Shown piece by piece: positions 1 to 12,900 of a stretch of 64,000 nt of DNA (positions are counted from its first letter, which is position 1; the number at the start of each line of letters is the position of its first letter). The DNA comes from Pycnopodia helianthoides (lineage: Eukaryota; Echinodermata; Asteroidea; Forcipulatida; Asteriidae). The stretch spans positions 3,665,501 through 3,729,500 of the forward strand of contig CM063250.1 of the NCBI GenBank assembly GCA_032158295.1. Direction: 5' to 3'. Under the pieces are notes generated by a model that worked only from the letters and a program-made list of their open reading frames with translations, searched no databases and was not told the DNA's origin. A program made the position numbers and the translations under genes.

Positions 1-684
1 AATATAAAATATGGACAAAGTGCAAAAGCTGACGGACAAGTGAAATGACAAGCTTCTGGTCCTGCTGACTAGTCCTGAATAGTTGTGATAATCGTAACCC
101 TCCATCCCCGGTCTCCGACCGTCGGGAGGATGCAGGGTTACGATTATTGCAACTAGTCACTGAAAAGGTTGTGGGCAAACCCTGACCTACCGCACAGTAA
201 TGTAGAAAATAATTTGTAATCTTTCAGTATCATGCTTATTAGAAATAATAAAAAAATGTATGATGAAAGACAAAGTACAGGACTGGTAATTATTATAGGG
301 GGTTGGGGGGGGAAATGTTTGATTTGTTTGAATCCAAACTTTCACACGGGATAAAGTTCATACCATCATTAATTTAATCCTCCAGAGAAAGTCTGAAAGA
401 CTAAGTCAATAAATAGCATTTTCAATTTCAATGCCCTCAAAAATTATACTGTTATTTTCATGACCGCAAAGCTTACAATCGTCACAAGGAAGAGCATGTA
501 AAAAAAATAGCAGACAAAACATATAGCATTTTTTAATGTTTTCACTAAAAAGTAACCATCAAATTTGATACAAAAATTTTACAGGTTGGTCTTATTGTGT
601 GTTTGTTGGAATAGAGCACCAGAGGGTGAAAATAAATTTACTCTTCCCACCAAAATACAGCTCTCTCTTATTTTGCAATCTCAG
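1..684. other. Intron or upstream sequence before the first visible exon
   Basis: No exon is supported here. It holds a small foldback (81-154), AT-rich sequence and a G run near 299-311. The reading frame of the first exon stays open upstream of 685 for some codons, but a pyrimidine-rich CTCTCTCTTATTTTGC tract followed by CAG at 682-684 makes a good 3' splice site. The signal peptide and earlier exons of the + strand gene are therefore expected outside the window. Confidence 0.6.
81..154. mobile_element. Small foldback element, copy 1
   Basis: The arms AGTTGTGATAATCGTAACCC (81-100) and its inverted partner ending GATTATTGCAACT (to 154) form a near-perfect hairpin around a GC-rich centre. 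A second copy lies at 44934-45006. Confidence 0.7.
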
Positions 685-932
685 ATTGAGGTCACTTATC
701 GCGTGGCATGGAAGAAGGACTTCACCGAGCAGAACTTTGATGTCTGTACGGCGGAGGCGGTCGTGGAAAAGACTGAGCTCTTCATTGGCAAGACGCTGTA
801 CCTAGATGAAGACGTTGTCGTTGATGAAATGTCTTACATCTGCACTGATTACAGCGTAGCAGGGGACTATGCCGCTGGTGTACAGACTTATATCATCCCT
901 GTACCCGAGGGTGTTTTATCCTTCGATATCAG
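685..932 (+). CDS. ZP-type gene, visible exon 1
   Basis: Encodes IEVTYRVAWKKDF through FDIS. The cysteine and ICTDYSV motif are the start of the conserved ectodomain. The acceptor follows a strong pyrimidine tract; the donor AG|GTTGGT leaves phase 2, which the next exon completes as Ser. Confidence 0.8.
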
Positions 933-3900
933 GTTGGTAGTTTAATAAGTGTTTCCCCACCTTGAAGTTGCCGTTCTAAGGGGACTTTTCAAGAAAATAA
1001 AAATGAAAGTAACTTGTATAGCTTTTTGTAGCGCTCAAATACATCACGCAGTGAAGCTCCGACGCTCAAACATTATTAAGCCCGGTCACTTCACCATTTT
1101 TTTTCCCTTCAACTGATAAACCACAAGGGAAACTGACTGTGTAAATTTGAAACTAATTTTGGGTTGAACAAAGAAAATTTGACCATAGCAGGATTTGAAC
1201 TTGTGATCCCCAATTAACGAGCTAGCACTCTACCAACTATGAGCTAATGAGCCCTAATGTTGGCCCTCCACTATTTTGTCAATATCTTTGTTCGGGGGGT
1301 GCAGTCAGAAGCCATTCAATCTGTAACTGCCGTAAATAACCAGGGATCACACCCAAGTTTACGATACAGCCTGAGAAGCGGCTCCACGGTTGGATTCTCC
1401 GCTGGGGACTCCTGCCGGACAGTTCTGGCTACCCGCTTGCCGAGTAAAGGCGTCCGATCCTTCTTGTTGTGATTTGTAACCATGCTGGTGGAGAACTAAA
1501 TGTGCTCTCCCCAGAGATACCAGAAACACAGTGAAATTTCAAGAGTGTTTGCTTTAGTGTGTTAGGAGCCCAAGTAAAAAAAAAGATCAATGCTGCAATA
1601 CATAACACTAATCTGAAAAAGGAAATGAGGACATAATCCAAAAAAATCTAACATATTTTTTTCCTGATCACAGCTTTCTAAGTTGCTGCTGGGTGACCCT
1701 CCAGAATTATCCAGTGCCCAGGAACTACTTGCTGAATGCCACGGTTAACTTGACTCCACGAGCCAACCGTGGGAACCTGATCAACTCCTCACCCATAGCC
1801 TCTACGGTACCTGTGCAGTTTGTTCAACAAGGGTGCTCTCACCTCATACGCATTCCTGGTAAAACAGAACAACACTTTATGGTCTAATTTTTTGAAATTA
1901 TGATTTTTTGGTCTAACTTAGAACCGTTAGACACACACGGAGCTAAACTTGCAGCAGTACATGAGTTTTAAAACAAGGATGAGAAATGTCAGACTTTTAT
2001 CTGAATTCAGGCTTTTTTTTCTCCCTGATCAAACAAATCAAAATGTTGTATTTTTCTTCAATAAGCAAATCATGCTCTTTGATCTACTTCTCTAGCAGCG
2101 AGAAAACTGTTGTTTCCTTGTTACCTATAACTCCAGGTCTCCATTTACCAAGAGCTAAGATTGATCTTAACGCTGTGTATCAATTTTTAATTGCTAAGCA
2201 AAGTGTGATGTCACAATACAAATCACTATGGTGATACTGACAACTCATCGTAAGATGAATCTTAGTGCCTTGTGACATGGAGCCCACATCTCGATTTCAT
2301 CTTAAAAGATAAGTTTTCAGTATCACCATAGTGATTTTATTGTGAATGCCACAAGTGCTTTTCTTGACTTTTTTCGTCAGCAGTGACTCTTACCAAAGTC
2401 AAACAAACCTTTGTGAGCTTCTGTGTCGAATGATAATAATAGTAGCGGCTTCTTATACAGCGCTCATATCCGTCACCAGTGACGCTCAAGGCGCTTCAAC
2501 ATTCAGTATTTTACCCGCAAGCTAATGTGGAGCAGCTACGTTTTGAAGTATTAGACCTATTCATTTACATAAACACCATGTAATGGTTTACAAGGTGCAA
2601 GAATGACCTCTAAGGAGCAATTATTGATGCCTCTTAGATTGTACGACCATTCAGTATAGTCCGGATTGATAGATTTAAAGGCACTGGACACTATTGGTAA
2701 TTACTCAAAATAATTGTTAGCATAAAAACTTACTTGGTAACGAGCAATGGAGAGCTGTTGATAGTATAAAACATTGTGAGAAACGGCTCCCTCTGAAGTA
2801 ACGTAGTTTTTGAGAAAGAAGTAATTTCTCAGTAAAATATTTGAATTGATTTTGAGACCTCACGCATGAGGTCTCGAAATCGAAATCAAGCATCTGAAAG
2901 CACACAACTTCGTGTGACAACATGGACAAGGGTGTTTTTTCTTCCATTATTATCTCGCAACTTCGACTACCAATTGAGTTCAAATTTTCACAGGTTTGTT
3001 ATTTTGTGCATATGTTGAGATACACCAAGTGAGAAGACTGGTCTTTGACAATTACCAAAGGTGTCCAGTGTCTTTATGTGCCAATCTTGTTCTTGTTTAT
3101 AGTGAGTGACCCTGATGGTGACGTGGTGAGGTGCAGATTTGCCAACCCTTTTCGCAACGAGTGTTTGAAAGTCTGCGGTGAATTGAGAAACTCTACCCTG
3201 CAGAGTTTACAGGTTGGTGGCCAGAGGTGCACTTTTTTTTTTAAAGTACGTTTAAAAGCTGCTCGATTACATTTTGGGAGAATGTACTTGTTTTTGTCCT
3301 AATGTTTTCATTACAAAATCAAGAAGTTTATTTAAAATTGGGCAGTCCTGTTTTGAAGCAATTCTGAGGGTTTGTGCATTTATTCAATTGATTCACAGAT
3401 CAAAACAAGAAATAATATAAGAATTATAACCATCTACATAGCCTGACAGGTGACTTTCTATGTCGATACCCTCATGATCTCGCCCTCACCCTAACCATGA
3501 GTAATTTACTCATGGTTAGGGTGAGGCTGATGAGGATTAATTAGGAACATTTGTAGGGGTGCAGACATGGGTGTCAGAACAGGGCGGGAGAGGGCGTTGG
3601 AATATGGGTGTGACATGGGTATGCAAAAATGATGACAGGGTTGTATGAAAATCACTTTTGAATGTTTGCGCATGTTTTGTTTTTTTACAGACTGAGTGTA
3701 GGTTGTTGTACAGTGGGCCGAATCAAGTTGGATGGTATGGAGTCACCATCATGATCGAGGACTTCAATCGTAGGAGACCCAACCGACCTCTAAGTAGGGT
3801 AAGATTGTCCAGGGCAGGGGGGCCTAGCAAAGACTTTTTTTTATTTGGAGATGAACAGGACTTTTTCAAGATGACCATCTAAGTTCTCATTTTCTGAAAT

Positions 3901-6900
3901 AAATCACCAGCACAAGATTCTTGTCATTTGTTTTGTGGAAACACACAAACACGTTGTCATTCATATATTTTATTCATACTGCCGCGAGGCGTCCAAAAAT
4001 TAACATTGAAAAATTATTGTTATATTATTGCGTCTTGTGCTACCAAAGGGTTCCTTTTGTATGCAGTGCAGTTATTGCCTCCAAGTTGCCTTGAGAATTT
4101 GCCTTTGTGAAAAGGCCTATTCGTCATCGACTTCAACTGTCTGTTTTTACTTAATGGTTTTGTTAGACTTTGGCAGCCAATCAAAGACTGAGGTCATGAC
4201 TGATGGTTTCCCATGCGGTGATGTTTAACCCTCATGTAATGGTCTATTAAACTCAATCACTGTCCTTCTGTTGGCCTCCTTAAGGTACCCCTACACTTCC
4301 TGATCAAAGTGACGGCAGCAGATGAAAACTGCCACCAGCCAGGTTTCGTCAGTCCGACCCCTGCTAATGGAGAGTGTTTACCTGCGGCAGTCGGTCAAAC
4401 CAAGACGATCCGTCTGGCAGCAAGGAGTGAGAACTCACAGTATGTGTAAGTTCTTATTATACCAGAATTATTGGCAGGACCACCAGGAAAAGGTGGAGTG
4501 CACTTGTCCTTTGGTCGGATAATGATTAAGCAAATTTGAAGTCGAAAGAAACTTGGCCAACATCCTTGACAGCTCATCACAAGTCATCAAGAGCTTTAAA
4601 ATTAAGAACATACCCCGAGACTGACATGATCAAGGGAATGATGCAATATGACTTACCCAAACCTAGATCAAAGCCAAAGAAGAAAAGAAGCCAAAACCGA
4701 AGAGCTAACCTGACCTGGTACTCTTACAAAAGTACCCTCCAATAGCAGTCTATGGTACTGTTGGAGTAATGCACATTGTCATTATCGGGTCAAACCAAAA
4801 CAATTTACAAGAAAACTGTCAAATAAAAATAAATTGTTTCCAGGCCTTGAATTTTATCTTTGAGAGGGCAAGGTCATTTTCATTTTGTAAAGATCACTTC
4901 CTTTGGAAAAATCTTAAAGGCAACTTCTGAAGGGGCATCAAGACCAAGACCAGGGCAACGAGGTGTTGCCTCCAGGTCCTAAGTGTAATTTCAGTCCTGC
5001 ATTTCATAAAGGCTTGTTATCAAGTAGAATAGAAACAAACATTCTAGCTAAGACTTTGAAGGAAACACAATTAAGAAGTTAAGTTTCGGCTAGAGCAAGG
5101 CTATGATCAGAGCAGTGTACTACCCAAACATTGAGTTGTTACACCACCAGACTTTTCACAACCACCACAAATAGTTTTACACAGTTATTTACAGGTTATG
5201 TACATAGTGTTTCCAAATATCCCTACTTCCTAGAAAGTCATTTGGAGAGCCCTGATTTAAGAAGTATGAAGGAAATATAAGAATTTTGAAATTTCCCTCA
5301 GTTATGAATTGATAAGTAAGACTTGTTTACTGACTGTTTATCTAGATTTTTTTTTTTTTGAATAAACATGCACTTTTAGAGAAGGCATTTACAACGTTTA
5401 CCAATACTTTCACCTCATGTTTTTCCCTCCATAAAGCATCACAGGCATATCTACTTTCGGACTGCCTCTGGGCATGGAAGTAACACCTCTGACCTCTGAC
5501 CCGACCGACCCCACAACCTTTTATGTGGACCTCCACTGGACTCCGGTTCAGTTTCAGACAGGGCCTCATCCCATCTGCTTCTCGGCATTTGACCAAAAGG
5601 GTGATCATGAGTATGTATTCAGCTTTTTTGGTTTTACAATGAGGGGAATAGCACTCCACGCTAATAACGTCACTTTTGCTCAAAATATTCGGCTGTTAGA
5701 CAAACATTCCACCAATTACGATCACTAAATCATCAACGCGCCAAAATCCTGGAAAAATACTGGTATAAATCCTAGGAAAATCATGAAAAAATACAGGGTT
5801 AAATCATAGACAAATCTTGAGATTTTTTGGAAAATCCAAGAAAAATTCTGGAATTCAAAGCTAATTTGGAACTTTATGGAGTTTTGTAATTTTACTAGGA
5901 AAATTGATAGTCCCCCCCAAAAAAAATGTAATGGAAAAGTCTTGAACCTTGCACATCCCACACGTAGGCTTACCCCGAACTTAATTGTTGTATTTTAAAA
6001 GACCTTTTGTTTTCATTGTAATGACTGGCTAGTTAATTGTACATACACTGTAGCGACTCCTAAGATGTTAAAAGCTGCCATCAAACATTGGTCACGTGGA
6101 AAACACTGGATTTCTACTTGAACATCATGGAAAAATCATGGAACCTCATTTTCAGATTTATGCTGGGACCCTGCTCAGATTTACTACTCATACTCTGGCT
6201 GTCGGGTTGGCGTAGTGGTAACTTTCCTCGCCTTCCACGTCTAGCACCCTGGTTCGAATCCCTCCAGAGGCACTATGTGGAGTGGGTTTTTAGTCCCTAC
6301 CTGATTGCCAGGATTTCCCTTGAATAATTTTCTGGGGTTTTCCTCCCACATCTAAAACTGAAATTCCGTTCTTTTTCTTCTCTCAATGGGGTTCTTGGCT
6401 AGTGTAGTGATTAAGTTCACTTTTCTGAGGAACCCTTGGGTTCACAACCAGAGTTAATAAATAAATTAATAAGTAAATAAACATTTAAAAAATTGTCAAC
6501 ATAAAACAAGTCCAAACAAATCATTTAGAAACTGGACTTTAAAAAATATGTCATTATTGAAATAATAAAAGTGTGGATTCTGATTTTCTCTTTTGTTTGT
6601 AGATATGCATCAGATCAAGTTTGTATAACAGTCCGAGTGGGTGGTAAGTGTTTCTTAGCAAGTTGACACAATCCTGAATTAATGAGAAAATTGTAAAAAG
6701 TCATTCACAATTTGGGTTGTAGCAACCGAAATCAGCTGCTGCATTTTTAAAGGTTTTAAGATACAGTTTTCTTGAATGTGTCGTTCATTTCAGAGGGAAA
6801 TTTTTCAAAGAAAAAATTGTTCCAGTATAATGTTCATAATCAGTGAGCTATAGCACTAAAATCAAACAATGATGTTGTAATCCTTAACAGTCCTGTATAA

Positions 6901-9900
6901 TACCTTTAACTTTGAATGAGGTAACTGATGAATGACTGTTTTGTTCCGGGCAGCTCTTACCACGCACCCTCTACCGAGCTTTCCAGACCACATGCTGGGG
7001 AAGAAATGGTTTCCATTCTCAATGAAGAATGGGAGATTCAATTCAACTCGTCGGTAAGTTTCACCGTCATTAAAATATTATACACATATGGACTGGCAAT
7101 GAGGTCACTAGAGCACGTCTATTCCCCCGAGGGACTGAGTTACCAGAAGAGGGACCTATTTCCCAAGGCCGAAGGCCGAGGGAAATAGGTCCCTCTTCTG
7201 GTCACTCACAGGCATGAGGGGGGATAGACGAGCTCTAGTGACCGAATCATGGCAGTCCATATGTGTTATATAACACAACTCGGTCCAAAATATGAAATAA
7301 GAAAAGAAACTACCGTAATCCGATCCAGACACCGCCTTTTTTCTTTTTAAGATGAGCCTGGTAACCTCTTGAGGGCGCTGTAACCAGTCAAAAATTGAAA
7401 GACTATTGCCCGCTTCGGGAACTATTTTCCCGCAAACTACGCGCGTGCGATGTCTAGCTCATGGTTGTGCAAATCTCATGCACTAGCCTATAATGGTTCA
7501 TCCCACGTGACCGTGTTTCAGCCAACCAGAATACAGAACTAGCAAGAGGTGTGTTATAATCCTAAATAGTTTTGGGTGTGATCCCGGCTACACGGGAGTT
7601 GCAGGTTGAATGGCTTCTGATGGCACCCCCCGAACAAAGATTCTGACAAAATAGGAAGACGGCCAACATTAGGGCTAGATAGCTCAGTTGGTAAAACGCC
7701 AGCACATTAATCTGGAGGTCGCAGGTTCAAGTCCTGCTCTAGTCAATTTTTCTTTGTTCAACCCAAACGAAATGGGGAACAAAAATTGATTTTTGAAATA
7801 AATGACCAAAAATTAGGAATAAATACATTCTTCTGTCTCAGTTCTTATTTTTATTTAGCTTATACTATAGTCTAACAATAATGAGTGCACAGAGAAACTC
7901 CTGACAAACTACACAGTTTTGTTTTTTTATTTTCTCAACAAAAAACAATGAAAGGATGAAAGAAAAGTTGGGTTTGGATGTTTAACCAATTGATCTGGTA
8001 ACTCTTTAAATAAATAATAATACAAAAAAATAAAATCGTGAAATCTGTTTCCAATTTCCTTAACGTTTAAACAAAACTGAGAGTACAAATATGGGATCTT
8101 CCTTTTTCGGTTTGCCTGTAAAAAATAAAGTTCTGTTTTTTTGTTTTTTTTTACAATTAGTGACAATTATAATAATACTTTTGAGTGACCTTTGAGCGTT
8201 CCATAATGACTTGCCCTCTTGATGTAAGCAAGGGAGTACAGGGCTAAAAAAAACACCAGAATTTAAAACTTGCGAAAACTTCAAAATCCATCTTCATTTT
8301 TTGTAGATAACACAACACACAACTTCCGAGGGCGCTATGGTCACAATCATTAAAGTTGAAGGTAACGAGGCAGTCCACACAGTCAATCTGGCCTCCGACA
8401 CAACTGTCCAATTCCCGTCCAACGAGCCGAACAAAGTCCTCTTCACAACTCCGGGCTTGGCTCTAGAAGGAAACACGGAGTACAGGATTCATGTGCACGA
8501 GGGCGCCGTTCTCAGCACGGTGGGATGCAAGTCTGCTTCTGCTTCTCACGAGTGGCAATTCACAACTGGAAGTAAGTGTACCTTTAAAAAAAAAATCACT
8601 GACATTGAATGATAAAGTTTGGCTTTTGAAAGAATTCAATTCATTCAAACATCTTGTTTTCAAAGATTGAACAAAAATATGCTGGTCCTTGTTTTTATCA
8701 TCAAGTAGATTTTGCTTGTACCTCATATTGTCTTCTTCTTGGAGACATCTGGAGGAGAATTTAAAACGATCACAAATTTTTATCATATGAAATAAAAACA
8801 GATGAATAAAAATAGAAAACAAAAACCCACAGTATCCAAAGATTTTCAAGGAAAAGCTTTTCTTTAAAGGCACTGGACACTATTGGTAATTACTCAAAAT
8901 AATTGTTAGCATAAAAACTTACTTGGTAACGAGCAATGGAGAGCTGTTGATAGTATAAAACATTGTGAGAAATGGCTCCCTTTGAAGTAACGTAGTTTTT
9001 AAGAAAGAAGTAATTTCTCAGTAAAATATTTGAATTGATTGTGAGACCTCAGGTGTGAGGTCTCGAAATCGAAATCAATCATCTGAAAGCACACAACTTC
9101 GTGTGACAACATGGACAAGGGTGTTTTTTCTTCCATTATTATCTCGCAACTTCGACAACCAATTGAGTTCAAATTTTCACAGGTTTGTTATTTTGTGCAT
9201 ATGTTGAGATACACCTTGTGAGAAGACTGGTCTTTGACAATTGACCAAAGGTGTCCAGTGTCTTGAAAGCTGGTTGCATCCTTCACAATTGTTGACCTCA
9301 TCTCTTCTTCATAAGGAGGTATGGTACTTGCCGCATCCCGTCTCCCTCCCGAGCAAATCAGGAGGCAGACCGCCATGCCGGAGTGTTTTGCCAGCTACAT
9401 GGCCATCTATGTCTCCAAGTCTTGGTTGTCCTCGGTCAGCTCTCTGGTCGACCCCGCAGGGATGCATCTCAGCGATCCGTCGTGCACTGGAGAGAATTTC
9501 AACGAAACGCACTACGCCTTGGGTGCTGCGCATGACATGTGTGGTACTGTCGTCACGGTAAGTTTGAACTTTAAAGCGCTTTGGAGAGTGTGTTTTTATA
9601 GACCTTTCTATTGTTGATTAACAAACCGTGCGGTTGGCATGAACGGCCGAATGCTAACAAAAAAAAATGCATCCTGTGATTGGTTGCTTTGTTTCCAACG
9701 AATTCAACACTATATTTAAATATTTGTGTGACATTGTTACAAAATTGCTATCTGTTTTTGCTTTGCATTTATGGCTTCCCATAGTTTTCCTACCGGGGTT
9801 GGCAACAACTTGGGCTGTGACATTGCAATAGAAAGGTCTATTGTCGGCCCAGACAGGACTGTTTTTTTCAAATTTTGACACCGCTCATTTTCCTTGTCCG

Positions 9901-12900
9901 ATGTTTTCAGACCCACAGTACAAGGTATTGTCAGAATTGTTGCGTTTCTGTCCTAGATAATGCATTTGAAGTTAGTGATTTTTTGTATGGATTACACACT
10001 TTAACTGCATGTCAGCTTTTGAGCTTCATGTAGTAGCAAAACCTTTGTGTTGCGGCAGATCAAGGGCATGTAACAAAATGACGTACCATCAGGATAGTTT
10101 ATAAGAAGAGAAGGGCAGCAATCTGTGGAATTATTTTTTTGTTTACAGTTGGAAACAGATGACATTCAGGTCGTGGAGAACATCGTGTACATCCCACCTC
10201 AGCCAGACAGCCCCGGCTCCTCAATCACCAGAGACAAGAACATCGAGGTTCACGTGACGTGTCGTCTCACGGGATCACGGCTAGCCCACACCGAATTCGA
10301 CCCCAACGTCACCACGATCATCTACCACGAAGTCGGCTACGGAACGTTCAACTTCCAGATGCGAATGTACGAGGACAGCGCGTTCCAGAGGAAGTTTAAA
10401 CCGGCAAACTTTCCCATCGACGTGGACCAATCGCAGAGGCTGTACTTTGAAACGAAGGTGGTGTCGAACGAAGACTTGTCGATGTTTTTGGATTCATGTC
10501 GAGCGACCCCAACAGCTAATCCAGCAGATCCCACAAAGTACATCTTCATTGATAAAGGGTAAAGAACTTGAAATTTACATAATTCATACAAAATCACTGG
10601 TACAAAGAATGTTTGAATTCCCTGAACCCCACCGTACAATAATTGTTTAGCTTTGGAGGTAAAAAGGTTAAGCACAAAATGTAAAACTATTGCACTTATG
10701 GGTGGCAACATGTTGAAGAGTAAACTTTTTATATAACGCCCATGTCGATCCTTGTCATTTGATTGGAGGATTGTTGGTCTTGCGAAATTCAATAATCAAA
10801 TTGTTTTAAGTCTTAAGTCGTAAACCCTGCATGTTGTTGTTATATTCCACCGTGTATTTTTGTCCTAAAATGCTGTCCTAGTGGATGCCCAAAACACAAA
10901 TTTGTTCCTTTTTTTATTCTTAAAGTTGTATCCTTTAAAAAATATGCAAAAAATTTAAGAACCATACATCCAACAGGTAAGTCCAGCAAATTTTTAAGGG
11001 TGTAATATTATGCCCTAAAATGATTCAGTAGGCTTTTCTGATGCCTTTTTATGGAACTTTAGCCAGGATATAGGCTTTATTCGGGAATAAATGCTTCTTT
11101 TTTTCGGAACTTGAAAATAATGCCCAAAACTGAAAAAATCATAAGTCCAGCATTTTTTTCAAATTTTTACAAATTTGTAAGGTGTGATGTTCTGCTCTAA
11201 AATGATGAAGCAGCCTTTGCTGATGCCTTTTGATGGATCTTGAGCCAAGATATAGGCTTTATTTGGGGAGTTATTGCTATTTCTTGGAACTTGAAAAACA
11301 GGTCAAAAATTGACCAAAATTGTAAGGGGTAAGTCCTGCATTTTTGTCAAATTTGGGCCAATTTTTAAGGTGTAATATTATGCTATAAAAGGATTCAGTA
11401 AGCCTTTCTGTTGGGGTTTTTATGGAACTTCAGCCAAGATATTGGCTTTATTTGGGGAATAAATGCTATTTTGAAAACTTTAAAAATATGCCAAAAACTG
11501 AAAAAATAATAATTTTTGAGGTGTAATATTCTGGGGCCGATTTCACAAAGAGATAAGACTAGTCTTATCTGACTTAAGACTAGTCCTATCTCTTAGCATT
11601 GCCTAAGACTAGTCCTAAGTTAGGAAGAGTTTTGTGAAATCGACCCCTGCTCTTAAATGATGCAGTAGGCCTTTCTGATGCCTTTTCATGGAACTCGAGC
11701 CAAGATAGGCTTTATGTTGGGGAATTAATGCTGTTTTGGGGATTAGAAAATAGGTCAAAAATTTCAAAAATCATAAGAGGTTAGTCCAACTTTTTTATCA
11801 ACTCGAGCCAAGATAGGCTTTATGTTGGTGAATTAATGCTGTTTTCACGTAGAAAATAGGTCAAAAATTTCAAAAATCATAAGAGGTTAGTCCAACTTTT
11901 TTATCAACTCGAGCCAAGATAGGCTTTATGTTGGTGAATTAATGCTGTTTTCACGTAGAAAATAGGTCAAAAATTTCAAAAAGTTGTGTCCAACTTTTTT
12001 ATCAATTTTTGAGGTGTGATATTATGTCTAAAATGATGCAGTAGGCCTTTCTGATGCCTTTTTATGGAGCTTCAGCCAAGAAATAGGCTTTATTTGGGGA
12101 ATAAGTGCTATTTTGGGAACTTGGAAAATATGCCATAAACTGAAAAAAATCATAAGGGTTAGTCCAGCATTTTAATCAAATTTTTGCCAATTTTTAAGGT
12201 GTAATATTATGCTAAAAAATGATTCAATTAGCCTTTTTGATGGGTTTTTATGGAACTTCAGCCAAGATATAGGCTTTATTTGGGGAATAAAAGCTATTTT
12301 AAAAAATAGACAAAGAAAAAAAATTATAAGGGGTTAGTCCAGCATTTTTGTCAAATTGTGCCAATTTTTGAGGTTTGATATTATGCTCTAAAATGATGCA
12401 GTAGGCCTTTCTGATGGCTTTTTATGCAACTTGAGCCAAGATATAAGCTTTATTTGGGGAATTAAAGCTATTTTTTGGAACTTGAAAAACAGGCCAAAAA
12501 TTGAAAAAATCCCCAGGGAAAAGTCCAGCAAATTGTTTTCTTCTTAAATTTATGGACCGGGCTTCTGTTGACTGAGTCAAAGAGCTGTGTTTTTTTAGTC
12601 GTTGCCTGTTTAACTAAAGTCAGATCTGATTACAGTTGACTATTTTACTCCATGACAGATGCAAAGTGGATGATACAGTGGTGTTCCATGACCATCCTAG
12701 TATTTTACGAAAGAGATTCTCTATCGAGGCCTTCGCATTTCTTGGGGCGAATCTCCATGGAGCGGTAAGACAGGCTGATGCATTTAAAGAATCTTGTACA
12801 AATTTTAAACGCTATTTGAATCTTGACAAGGAGTTGCTTGCTAAACCAACGGTTCTTAGCAGACTTCCACGACTCATAAGAGAGTATTTTCTATAGTGTA

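Larger units (their letters stand above)
10985..12540. repeat. Degenerate tandem array, about 175-187 bp period
   Basis: The phrase AAGGTGTAATATTATG plus TAAAATGAT recurs at about 10999, 11179, 11366, 11518, 12011, 12197 and 12371, each followed by GCCTTTCTGATG, TTTTTATGGAACTT and ATAGGCTTTATTTGGGGAA. At least seven units are present. The copies differ by several percent and small indels. It fills most of the intron between exons 11 and 12. Confidence 0.85.

Noticed and set aside
6928..7188. An 86-codon gene continuing past exon 8 of the ZP-type gene
   Set aside because: It runs through a strong GTAAGT donor into a foldback element; only 6954-7053 looks coding.
7673..7745. A tRNA gene on the + strand
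   Set aside because: Acceptor and T arms pair, but the anticodon loop lacks U33, the D stem is poor, and the sequence is the head of a repeated SINE.
10985..12540. Coding repeats in the ZP-type gene
   Set aside because: Units have stops in all frames and the flanking exons join correctly without them.
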